Source: Branchiostoma floridae (Eukaryota; Chordata; Leptocardii; Amphioxiformes; Branchiostomatidae). Taken from it: DNA of 64,000 nucleotides. Positions 24,201-36,900 of this stretch are shown one piece after another. The stretch's first letter is position 1. Every line of letters begins with the position of its first letter. The notes under the pieces were generated by a model, which worked only from the letters and a program-made list of their open reading frames with translations, did no database searches and had not been told where the DNA came from. The stretch covers positions 12,869,388 to 12,933,387 of the forward strand of contig NC_049985.1 in NCBI RefSeq assembly GCF_000003815.2, read 5' to 3'. Position numbers and translations under genes: made by a program.

Positions 24201-27200
24201 AAAGCTATGTAGGTGTTTAATCATTAACTTTACAGTTAGGTTATACATAATGCAGCAAAAACAATATTCTAAATTGTAGAATTTTTTGACAGATCAACAC
24301 CAATGACCAGAACGTGGCACGTGCGTGTGAGCTGGTGGAGCTGAATGCCAGGGTGCAGGGGCAGCTCTTCACTCTCCTCAACCTGGTGGCTTCAGAAGGT
24401 AACTTTGTTACAAAGCAAACAATAACTGAGACAGTCCTATTCATGTATTTATTCCACAGTCAAGTCATTGACATTGGCATTCATATTTTGGTGCCAAAAT
24501 CCATAGCAATTACAATAGCAAAAGTAAAATCATTGTTGCTTTTTAATTTCATTTCCATTTGATTCAAATTTTTTGTAACAAGTAATATTACAATGTACTT
24601 TATTACTGTGGCTGTAAGTACTATGGCCCAAGAGGACCCCTTACTAAAATGCTGGTTAGATATGGCATCCTTCCAAATGTTAATTTTACCAAACTCTCAA
24701 TAATCAGGTGGTCTCTATGGAGGAGTCAACACGCTGAAGAACAGGCTCCTGCCATGGCTGAGCTCAGGCTTTGCTGCGTCTGCAGCCAGTGTCTCCGCCG
24801 ACACGAGCCTCGCCGTCCTGGCAGAGGCAGCGGACAAGGACCGCCAGATCACGGAGATCCAGTCACACTACGAGCAGCAGCTGGACAACATGGAGAAGGA
24901 CCTGAACGACACCAAGGAGGATGCAGCAGCCCTGAAGGCCGAGTAAGTCTGGTGCAGTTATAATCAATGCAGTGGGACACTATGGCCCCTACACATTGAA
25001 GTAAGCTGGCCAAACACCAAACTTTTGTTAGCCCTGATCCAAGAAACAAAGCTTATTGCTACATGCAAGATTTTACTAGTTTTTATCCAAATTAATCCTC
25101 AACATTTCTTCCAGGTTGGACGAAACTCGTGATGAGCTGGACGACACACGGCGGAAGTCCACAGGTACCATGATGGCCACTGAGGATGAGATTATCCGTC
25201 TGAAGGAAGAGTAAGTTTGCATACTATCATAAATGCTTTGTATACATATTTTCTATCAGGCATTTGAAGTGACAATAAATGCCACCATCTCTGCACACTT
25301 TACTAGTATTTGACTTTTATGTGGGAAGTAATTTGAGCTGAGCACAGCAATTTTTTGTTTAAACACTGCAATTAGGTCTTAACAATCAATAAACTGAAGA
25401 TGTCCCACAAATGTGTAAATCATTTCACCTATAACAACCACTGTGGAGATCATTATTATTATAGGGTGATCCTCCTCATAGACATAACATTACCATCAAT
25501 GGCAGCCTGCAGTGAAGGAGCTACATCCAGCTTTTCTGTCATATCTTGTGTGCTTTGAATAAATGTAGAACTTATTATTTGCATGAAAATCCATACAGAA
25601 AATAGCCTAGACCACCATCATTTCATTTTCTTTCTTGTGTGAATCTTATCATTCATCTTGTACATGTACAGCCAGGTACGATCCTTAGAGAATCGGATCA
25701 GAGATCGTAGGCGGCAGTGAGTTTCCCTCCCATGGACATTTTCCCCACTAATACCCCTTCTTTGGGTGGGAAGGTTGCTTCCATTGCACTGGTGGTGGCT
25801 TGCTTGGCTTCTCATCACTTAAACTGACATAAAATCTCACTTTTAACTAACAGTTTTGATTTTTTTTTCAACTAGCATTTTTGGTCTTCATACACTATGC
25901 GGTTGGTTTGCTAATATGTCGGGCACATGGGATCAAAGCAAATGATGATACAAAAAGTTGAAAAGTTCTCAGTTTCAGTGCAGTTGACAAGTTCTCAAGC
26001 TATTTTAGACAGTTCATAAATTGTTGGTTCATTTAGATCTTATGCAAAAGTGACTCTTTGGAGCAGTGTTCAGATACGTATCTGTACACATGACTTCAGA
26101 TAAGGCAGTGCCACAAGTGTGCCTTCATCAGCGTGTGCTACTAGTATGTTTTGTGAGTTACGTTTTCCTCCTTTCAATGACTTGGGAAAAAAAATTTTTT
26201 TGGAGACCAAGATTACATTTACCGACACCTAAAATGATTTATTCAACGAGTGACAATCATGACCACTGTAAGAATAACAGGTATGAGAGAACATACAGAT
26301 GGAAGCTAAAATTTGGCGTTCTTTTCCCTTCTTCATCAGGTTGAGGCTTACAAGAGACGAGGCTTCTTCCCTGCGCACAAGGGTTGACCTGGTTGGTGAT
26401 TACGAGCGCCAGGTTCGCGTTCTGCGGGATGAGATTGCCATTCTTCGAGGAGAGAGAGCTGCACTGGAGAATGGGTAGGGCATTTTTTCTTTATGTTAAT
26501 TACAAAGAACGACAGACAAACCTGTACTAGTGACAGGTCCACCTAGCTAATGTGGCAACTTTTTGGGGGTGCCTTTGAGCATTAGAATCCTGTCCCCCTA
26601 CGGTGACTGTTTTCTTCAAGTCCCCAGAGACAGGTTTGATTGTACAATTTTGAAGTACAAATGTACATGTATGTGGCAGAGGAGAAGAAGAGGAAAACTC
26701 TGTACATTGTGTTGAGCAAAATTTTCCTGTAAGATGGTAAATTTTGAAGTCAGCTGATATTGCCTATTGTCTGTCATTGTCTTCAGAATGCTACGATAGT
26801 AGTCATCCACCAGTATAGTTATAAACTGTACATTTCATAACATGATGTATCACCAAATTTTTTTCTCCCAGATTTCCAGAGCCCCTCCCACCCCTGCCAC
26901 CACCGAGGCCTGGCTCCCCCACCCATGCCAAGCTGACGGACTCTGTGCGCCGCTCGCGGCTGATTGGTCGGTACAATGACCTGTTTAGTATCGACCGTGT
27001 GGAGGCCCTGACCACCCTGCGCCGCTACATCCCGGATGATGAAGAGATGGTTCAGCGTATCATCTTTGTCGGAGTGCAGGTCAGGTCATCACTTCAACAG
27101 TCGTTTATCTGCATTCTATCCCTCAACTGTTCAGTTTAGTTTGTTCCTTCTACCGTATATAAGGTGAAACTGTTAATGTCCTTCAAAAAGTTCTCTAATC

Positions 27201-30200
27201 CAACATTTCCCAGTCCAAAGTCCTGTTTACTGATTTTTTGAAACTCAGCCTTCTTCTGTCTACGTATCCACAACTTTATTTCCTAACTGGTTAGTAAGAG
27301 AGCAAATTTCTGTAACAAGCATCTCTTGTTTTTTTCCACAGGAGGCATTCCATGCTGCTAAGATGGCGTTCCGCGCGATGCGTCTGCGCGTGCGTAAGAA
27401 CCTCGCCATCACCCACGTCGGGCCGGAGACTCTGGAGGAGGCTGTTCTGGACTACATCGTCAGGAACACCGACCTGTTTGATGTCAACGGTGCTGTTCAG
27501 GTGAGCACCTCATTTCTTAATAGTATTTAGTTCTACAACTGGTTGCTAAATGTGGAGATGGTTGACACTACAATCATTCTAACTAAAGGAAATCTTAGGG
27601 AAGTAGATGAAAGAAATGCATACATATGATGGAGAATTCTACCAGAATCCTGACATCCTTGCCCAGAGACGCATCTCCACAAATCTTAACCTAAATCCTA
27701 TTCTCCTTCCCAGGACACCATCCGTGCCATGAACGTCAACCCTAAGATCTCCTTCCCTGCTGAGATTGACTTCAACCTGCTGCACCCATTCATCCGTGAG
27801 GTGTGCCGCTGTGGGTGGGGCATGTGTGCCCTGGAGCCGCCGCTCGACATCTCACCTGCTACAGACGCAGAGCTGTACAACGAGCTCAAGTAAGTACAGG
27901 ACATTTCATTCACATACCTGAGCGGCATGCCCCTGAAGGGGGCTTTGCCCAGTAATGCATTGAAATAGCAATAGAAATAGGAAATTCAGGCATTTCTCAG
28001 AACTAATGAGCACTTCATAGTTTATTTTCATAGTGAGTCCCTGTGAGAGGACACCATTAAAGCTTCTTTGAAAGAGAATATTTCAGGAAAAAACGTAATC
28101 AATACTTTTCCAATCCTTACAAATCTCAGTTGTGTTTTGTACTGCACAACTAGTTGCCTGTCTGTATTGACACCGTTGCAATAAATCTGGACAGATAGGA
28201 TGTTATTTAGTTGTTTATTTCCTGCAGAATGACAGTATTGTGTCATTTGCTCTGTGATAGAATGATCCTAACCTGAAAAGTTGTATTTATCACAAGTCTT
28301 ATACTCCAATGGTGTCACAGTGTAGTCATTACACACCTCTTGTTTGTCTCACTATACATTTAGGTAAGGCCAAATAACAGGTGTTTGAGACATACAGTCT
28401 TCACACTATAGTATTAGCCTCAACTTCTGAGCAAAACAAGTGCCTTTGTTTGTCAAATTGGTTTACAAGTGTGAGAGGAAAAATCAAAACAGGTAGAAGC
28501 CATAAAGGACAAGTGCTGTCATGTGTACCAAAATACAAAAACCCTTTGTTCTATAATTGTATATAATTAGAATTAGTACTTTATCATGAGTCCTTTTTGT
28601 GTTAAAGTAATGCACTGAACCTACAATAGAGTATGGCAAAGTGTTACATTTTAAGACCATGTCGAGTTGTCTTATGATGTGACTGCTGTTGACAGGTACC
28701 GTAGGAGCTACGACTCGGAGTTCACGGCTCCCCTCGTGGCGTATCACGTGTGGCCAGCTATGATGGAGTACGACAGGGTCGTGGTCAAGGGAGAGGCCGT
28801 GACCAAGAGGGGCGCTTCCTTGGTAAGACAGTCTCCAAGATCCAGGCCATTACATAAGTTGTTACACAGTGTTATAATGCCCAGATAATGACAGTAACAT
28901 CTATTATCATAATACCGGTACGTTTACGACGATTTCTCTAGCCATACTGATTTGACAAATTGTCAACGCATCATTTTCTCCAGTTACATGTTGCTGTTAT
29001 AGGTTACCCTTGCCACTTCTTCTGTGTAAATTTTCTGCCACTCTTGTCCTGCTAAAAGCGTAATATTGTAATTGTAACACGCCGCGGAATTACACGGCGA
29101 ACGGGCGCGTGGTTGGGAGGGGGTAAAAAATACCGGTAGGACGAAACACGGCACAATTAACTGCCGCTATGTACATTTATACATCCTCTGATGTTCCTTC
29201 CTTTTCTGTCAGTAAATGCATAAAACATAAACCTGCATGAGCATACAAAATGTCATGAGAAAACGGACGTATACTGTCAAGAATTTTCATTTAACTTCTG
29301 TCCGTCACAACCGCTATGACGTAACACTTCACTGCTAGCGTAGATATAAAAATGGCGGGAAAATGGCTGCGTACGTTCAATTTTGCCCATTCAGTCGTAG
29401 ATTCGGCGTATTATGCAACGGCTCTTCACACTTTTACATGAGTTGTAGGTCACCAACAGAAATTCAAGATTGTTGTTGAATCATGTTCGTCTTGTGCCGT
29501 GAGCATGTGTAATTATGATCTATAAATTTGGCAATGAATGTGACAGTGTGTTCGTCCCACGACGAGCTGCCTACCCCGAAAAAGATACTGAAAACTTTTG
29601 GCCTTGTTGTCTTCGAATGCATTGTTATCGATGCTTTGTAAATGATGTATTGGACACCTAGATGTCTGAAGTGTGCACAGCTCAGAAATAACTATTGTTG
29701 CATGTGTAGATCTCTTTAAGTTCCAGTATTTTTAATCTACCGGTATAAGTCTTACTACCGGTATTATGCCAATGCATGTTACTAAACATAAGGTTTAACA
29801 CCCAACAAAAACTGACAAATCGATTTGACTGAAATTTTCTTCATCTATCTGTTGAACAGCGTAAAACACAATGCAGTATTGTGGAAATATGCCACATCAT
29901 TTTCCATCTTTTTCCTTTTTTAGTGTTACAGTAGTATATAATCTTTAATGCCAACAGGATGACATTTTTATAAACATTCATGGCATTGACACATTAAAAA
30001 AAATTAACAAACGTTCTTTCTGCTTGACTTACATTTGTTTGTAATACATTAATATCTCTGGAATCTGGATGCCTGACACTTTGGGACTCCATTTCATTGT
30101 AGCCTCCTAATATTCTTTGTGCATCCAAGTTAACAGCTTTGCTTGTGGTAATGTTTGATAGAAGTTAACTGATAACAGCTTTTTGTGTTTTGCTCATCAC

Positions 30201-31889
30201 TGTGCTTAATGTTGCAATTTGCTTGCTTAATGTTGTCAATAATATTAACATTGTTAATGGTGTAACATTGTCCTTACATGCTGGCAATGGCTAACAATAA
30301 CAGCTTGCTGCATTGAAGTTGCATAACAGTAACAATTAACCCCGTGTCATTAGTTCTGTGAGGCTCTGAAGGGGTTTATCGATCATTCTTGGTTGACCAA
30401 GGTGCTGACAAGCAATGCTCAACTTTTCTTCTTTCAATACTTGGCGGCTTAACTCAACGGAAAAACCATTTCACTAACAGGAACCATGACGAAGTATTAT
30501 TAAAAAAAGTTAAAAAGAAGTTAAAATCATTGATACTATGTAAAAGTAAGACCCCATATGAGCCTTTAGTATGTTTTGTTTGTTGTGTGAAGTCTAACCT
30601 TTTCTCTCTCTCTCTCTCCTCTCGTGTTGTGTGACTCCTCCCCCAGTTTTCCCCGCGCCGTAGTCGGAGTCGCAGCCCGAGCCCGAGGCTCCGGTCACCA
30701 AGCCCTGTGGGTGATATGATTGGTTCAACACTAATGCAATTGACCAATCAAAATAAAGCATGTGCAACCAATCAATGTTTAAATGTTACAATAGTTGATT
30801 ATTTTTCTGTGATTGACAATGAAATTGATTAATGGTTTTGCTTGATTGCTTTCATCCTCCTTTCCTTGCAATGATTCCGCAACAGTTACCAGAACTGTTT
30901 TACAAACTGTTGCAGAAATATTGCCAGGACAGGGATATTGTTACTTTATAATTGATGTACATTACTGACTATCTTCTTGTATTTAATGCATGACAAAGTT
31001 GAGGAGTAATACAAACATTTTGAAAATAGAACAGGTTGGTACCTTAAAGGAAAGACTATATGAATATCTTAAAAAAACAAAAACCTTCACATAACTGATA
31101 AGATTGGATTGGATTGGAAACACTGTTGTGTTGTGAAGTAACAATAAAGAATAAAACATTGCACTTTAAAATTACAATGAAAGCATGCAAAAAAATTCTT
31201 GTACATTGCACAACTTAAAGGGCACATCCAATGTGATGAAACATGAAATGAACACAATTCATTTCTTGCACAAAAGAAACGTATAATACAATCATGTACT
31301 CACCATTCTAACACAAAACACATGCTGTTTATGTGTAATAGCCACTGATGTTGCCCTTGCTGTTTATTCCAGTCACCTCGTCGCGCCACCAGCCCCCGCC
31401 CCATGAGTCCTAGCAGGAGCCGCTCTCCGAGCCCAACCCGGTCAGGTAGCGCCATGTCAGTCAGTAAGTTGGCCATGTCTACTTGTTACCCTCATTCTTA
31501 CACAGGTGTCCACAGACACAGAAAATAGAGCAACGCTATACAATGTAGGTACAATATTGTATTGTACAATACAAAAGGAAAATAGAGATACCCTGTACAA
31601 AGTTACTAATTCGAGCCAAATCAACCCAAGATCTGGCACATTTGATAGATTTCATCTTTTAATCACTTAACTTTGATGGTGGCAGTCAAATATATGTAAA
31701 CTTTGCCTGGCTTTGTTAGAATTTTGTACCAACAGTAGTTGCAATATCATACATTAGGAAGAAATGTCATGTACAAGGTATACTTTCTAATAATGTCAAC
31801 CTCTGTTTGTCCACCCTGCAGGTTCGCGCCCTAGCAGTCGTTCCTCCCCCCGACCCTACAGCGCTGCGTCTTCCTACGTTAGCTACTGA
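21272..31889 (+). CDS. SPATA18: Mitochondria-eating protein (MIEAP)
   Basis: Thirteen exons: 21272-21358, 24293-24398, 24708-24942, 25115-25210, 25672-25716, 26340-26474, 26872-27079, 27342-27500, 27714-27889, 28696-28822, 30647-30706, 31373-31463, 31822-31889, giving 530 residues (human about 538). In vertebrates this p53-induced protein acts at mitochondria in quality control of damaged mitochondria. The N-terminus (MAESLRRMV, then a conserved KLEKWL) and a charged coiled coil (exons 3-6) match the family. The C-terminal MIEAP domain has [12 protein letters not shown] and [20 protein letters not shown], nearly identical to human. The tail is Arg-Ser-Pro repeats (SRSRSPSP), as in human. Exon 5 is only 45 bases and symmetric in phase. 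Every junction is phase-consistent. Confidence 0.94.
30601..30620. repeat. CT dinucleotide run
   Basis: (CT)n run 27 bases before the SPATA18 exon 11 acceptor (30647). It forms part of an unusually long polypyrimidine tract. Confidence 0.8.
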
Positions 31890-32922
31890 CGCTGAACGGC
31901 AATGGAGCAGCTGTTCTGAGATTGGATGCCTTACACAGGCCTTCTTGAATCACTATGCTATAGATCACCTACAGTAACCAGTTCCCTGCATGAACACTGG
32001 ACTTTACTTTCCAATAACAACGGGTATCTGAGTGTAAAAAATGTTGGATCTTTTCGATGTCAAGTCCCTACAGGGCATGCAGTGTTATACAATATGGCAA
32101 CAGTGAAATACTCAAAATACAAAGATCACAGAGGCTCAAAGTAACTCACAGAAAGAAATAATGGTTTGTTTAAAAGGTCAATACCTTTGAAAATATATGT
32201 AAAAATTCTAAATACGACTTCATGTAACCTTTACACAGTTGTACATTTTATATATGATGGCGACTTCTCAGTGAGTCAACAGGCCAAGTAGTGAAATCAG
32301 CAGTGACTGTCACTCACTCACTTACTCATCCAGCAGTGACTGTGGTACAGAAAATTGTACCTTAAATACAACATTCTTTTTTGTGTGATGAATCGGAAAA
32401 TGCGTAGAGTTGATAACAGCATTATTTTGTGTGAACTTCTGGTAGATAGGTGTAAGTGTACTTGATTTATATTTTGTTAATATTCACCGTTGAGTGTTAC
32501 TAAAGCATAGTCTCATGCATCACTTCTCAGTGTGACCAGTGGTGGAGGCTCATGACTATGTATTCCCTCCAAGCAGATAGCTGTTTGCTGCTATGTGTGT
32601 GTTCAGGATTATGCACATTGATTCTTGTAGCATTATGCAAATTATCTCACCATACTTGGTATCTGTAGACGAAGACTATGAATATTGATTCCAAAGTTTG
32701 TACATGGGGTTTCCTTGACAAGAAGCTGACTTGAGACTACAATATCTTATAAAACAGTGTTTAACTGTGGCATTGTAACAAATTCATAGGGGTCTTCGAT
32801 GACCTGTAGTGTTCATTTGTAGCTTTTGGATTTTACTCTTTTCCTCATGTTTTGTATACAGCAGTGTCTTTTTATATGTATCATACCATTAAACTCTATG
32901 TATACATAAGACTTCGATTTCA

Positions 32923-33147
32923 AATAAATCTGAAATAAATTTGGTATCAAAATGGGAAATGTGACATATGTCATGACAAGATCACTGATTGCCCATTTGA
33001 ATCAGAAATATCTTCTAATATACATATCTAGATAAATGTTCTTTATAGTACACGTCAGGTGTAATGGACATGAAATGGTTTGGTTTGTAACTAATTAGTG
33101 TGTAGGGATGTTTTTGCACATTGTTTGACTTCTTGAGAAACAATAAA
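32923..33147 (+). promoter_or_regulatory. SPATA18: SPATA18 polyadenylation signals
   Basis: AATAAA occurs at 32923-32928, 32934-32939 and 33142-33147, about 1.0 to 1.25 kb after the stop codon. Alternative 3' ends are likely. No coding exon was seen between the stop codon and this point. Confidence 0.55.
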
Positions 33148-33983
33148 AAGATTTAAAACTTCTGGAACAATCTGTCCATCTTTTGTATTGAAATAATGTA
33201 CAACTAAAAGGGAACTAGAAAACTATACTGTACATTGTTTTGTGAAGTTTGCCTTTTGTAGCATCACCTGGTGACTGCACTTAATGTACTGGTATTATTA
33301 CCAATGCCCGACATATGCCAAGCACCACCTGTCTATCCTTTGGAGTACTGCATCAAGGAAGTAACCAACTTTCTCTGGTTGTCTATTGACTTGCAGATAT
33401 CACAAATATTACAACTGCTGCTTCATAATAGCCTCAAAAATGACTGGCATGCAAGAATGATTTGTGTGTGATGGTTTTAATTGATTTTAATACATGGGAT
33501 TTAGCTTCACATACACTTAGACAAAAAAAGGTTGTTCTGACAGTAAACTGTCAAAGTGTTGGAAGGCCTACACTACAGTTCCATTGAGTACAACCATTGT
33601 ATTATAAAGCTAATATACAAACTATGTGACTTAAGTTAGTCTTATGGGTATATGAAAATAAGCACAGATTTTGTCCCTTTTCCATTCCTTGGAGCGGTAG
33701 TGCTCCAGTATTGAGTAAAAAAAAGAAATGACCCCAGAAATAAGCCTTTACCTTTCACATGTCACCCATGTAACTTACACATACACATACACAGATTGCA
33801 GATACGTATTGCTTCACCAGGAGAGAATTACCTTCAACTTCTAGGCGCTGTCGCAATTTTCCAGTACATGTACATTTGGGATCTTCAAGGCAAAGCTTGC
33901 ATTTCTTGTCTGGCAGTATTTTACATACAGTATATGAGTATAATGAACAGGGCATGGAGGGAGGGAGGGGGGCACCTCAGTAA

Positions 33984-36900
33984 TCAGTACTTCTTCTTCT
34001 TGATGATCTCTGGCTTCCAGTTGACAGGGTGGGTCTCTTCAGACTGCAATATAAAATAATAACTTTCAAATTCATGTTTGACCAACTGTAGCAAAGAGTA
34101 CACAAAGCAACATTTTTGGAAACTTATTGTCAGACTTCTAAGTGATAGGAAAGAAAACAGTTTGGCTAAGTCAGTATAAGCGAAACCGTTAACTTCTAGA
34201 CTAAGGATTCCTCATGAAATACAAAAAGTCTTTCTAAGAGTTAGCTTTACCAAGAAGTTCTAAAAAGTAAGATGGTTAATTGATCTTACATAGGAAAGAT
34301 AACGAGTTAGAATAAAGACAATTTCTAGACAATTGGTTCTACCCACCGCTGACTCGTCTTCCTTGTATATCTTGATAGTTTTGTCAGCCTCACAGTTCAG
34401 AAGCCGCGTACCGCTCAGGTCGAACTTGGCGGCGTAGATGCCAGACTCGCTGTCCAGCGACCCGGGCTGCACGGCCGAGTGGATCCGCTGGAAGTTATAC
34501 CCTGTTCTCCAGTCCCAGAAGTGCAGGGTACCATTGTCAGCTGTGGAGGATAGGAAAGTAAAAATGTTAGAATGCTGATTCAATGCTGACTACTATTCAT
34601 TTCAACTCTCCATCTTTTAACATTACATAGTTACAAAGTATGATGCACTAAAAAGCTGTAACTGACTCCAAGTTTATGATATCAAAGCCCTCTATCAGTT
34701 TCAACTTTAAGACATGCCTCCTATCATATCAGTTTCAACTGTGCTTTTTAACAGGCATAGCCCTAGCAAACTGTCAATATCGAATAAAAAAACAGTAGAG
34801 GATATAATTAAACTTCCCATCACTAGAATTACCAAAATCTCATCAGCCTCTCAAATGTTTAAGAGAACAGAAAAACAAATGGAACGGCAGATCAACCCAT
34901 GGAGAACAATGTCCAGCATACCTCCAGAAACAAGCACGCCGTCCTGATTCAGGGCCAGTGTGTTGACGATGGCGTTGTGACCAGACAGGTTCTGTAGGAA
35001 GTTTCCATCAGGGAACTTCCACTGTTTTATGTTGTCTGGGGAGGCTGATGCAAACATGTAGCTGCAAAGGAATAGAGTGAAAAGGTAAAAAAAGATGATA
35101 GTCACCTGCTTAGTACATGAGCACCCTCTAGCAATTTGCAGAGGTACTACAGGTCAACATGATACATGACACTTTCATAATAAACATTGTGTTCCAAAAT
35201 GTACATCACACATCATACAACTCTCATCTTAATTTCTGCCAGAATGAAAAGTTAGCCATTAACAGATTACTGGTTACATTTGTTGCATGTGGCTTTTTGT
35301 TACAAGTTGGTAAAATTCATGTAACGTTAGGTTACCAGTTTACGGTCGATTTGTTAACAACGCAGTTTTACAGAAATCGCACGGGCAGAAATGAAAAACT
35401 TTCCTTTTGAAAGATATCTTAGTCGGTCTGCCTCAACTTCTGTAGGGTATATAATATTTCTTCTGTTGGATTTATCGTCGTGCGAGCTTCTTCAATAAAC
35501 AAGTCTGCAGCCAAAAATTCTTTCAGGGTGACCAGTTTACGGTCAGTTGGTTGTTTCTCACTGTGGTTATTTTTCTAAAGGCCATATAATTGATCATTTA
35601 CCATAAAAAGTTCCCTAAGTAGTTCACTGAGATAACACGATGGATAATTGTTTACATTGGCGCCATGCGGTGCACTTTGCATCGCCGCTAAACGTACCGG
35701 TAAGTCATCTTTGCCCCAACAGAATGCCACTCCTAGCGCTATACTGTTCCACAACTTGCCCATTGGTACTCATGCATCGGCGACGCATTTATATGTTTCT
35801 ATCACTTGTGTAGATAATTATTGGCCTTGAAATGCGTTCAGTATACATATGGCTTCCTCGCGCCGTGCCCTCCCCACATGAATTTGGCTAAAACAGCGCC
35901 CCTTAGCGATTTTGCCCTGCTCTCCAGTGCACCAAGCATGAACTGCATAGTCACGTGATGCAACATGGCGTTCGAAAACTACCGGCTCGGCGATGACAGT
36001 CACTTGTTTTCATGTAGTTTTTAAGACTTCCTTTGGATAACATACATAAAATCACCATGAATTCTTGAGATAAGAACTGCAGGTTTGGTTTCAGACGATG
36101 TTGCAATTGATATAGAGTTTGTAGGATTTAGAAAGAGGGGACGAAGTTAGCGGTTGAGAATTACGATCAAAACTGGGCCATCTGTAACAGTGTTCTACGA
36201 TCATATATCGTCAATTTAAATTGTTGTCAGGCTTTTCAAACGTTTAGTTGGCTGCTTTACTGGATGCAAACATATGTCATAAAGAAGATACATGCACATA
36301 GATCCTGTATATGTACTTCTTGCCTACTGAAGAGAATTTTCTTTTTCACAATTCACCTCGAAGTCTGCACCGCCCATTAAAGTGACCGTAAACTGGTCCT
36401 GCACGTAAACTGGTAACCTTACGTTACATTGTACATTTTTCTCACCATTCCATTACAAAAGGGAGAAATGCACACATTATTTCTGAAGCTACAAAAAGTG
36501 ACAACAGACAGTTAACATGACACACAGTGGTAGGTGACATGGCTTGGACTTACAGTTTTGGGTGCAGCACGATGGATCTGATACTCTTCTTGTGATTGGT
36601 CAGGGTTGCCCGTGTCTTTCCCGCCACCAAGTCCCACAGACGAATAGTGCAGTCATGGCTGCCAGTGATAATCTGAAACACAGACAACACTGTTAGTACC
36701 TACCAGTACCTGTAAGTACTCCTTGGTTCTCAAGACAATTTACAGTAAAAATCTAATAAGAGGTGAAGATGAAAACAGAGTGCTGGGAGGAAAACTTCAA
36801 TCTGACCACTTTTGCTTCCTGAAACCAGACTTTCTTAAGACTGATTTTATGTTGCAATTCCAGTTCAACATGGTTTCTATCAGATCTCAGAATAAACAAA

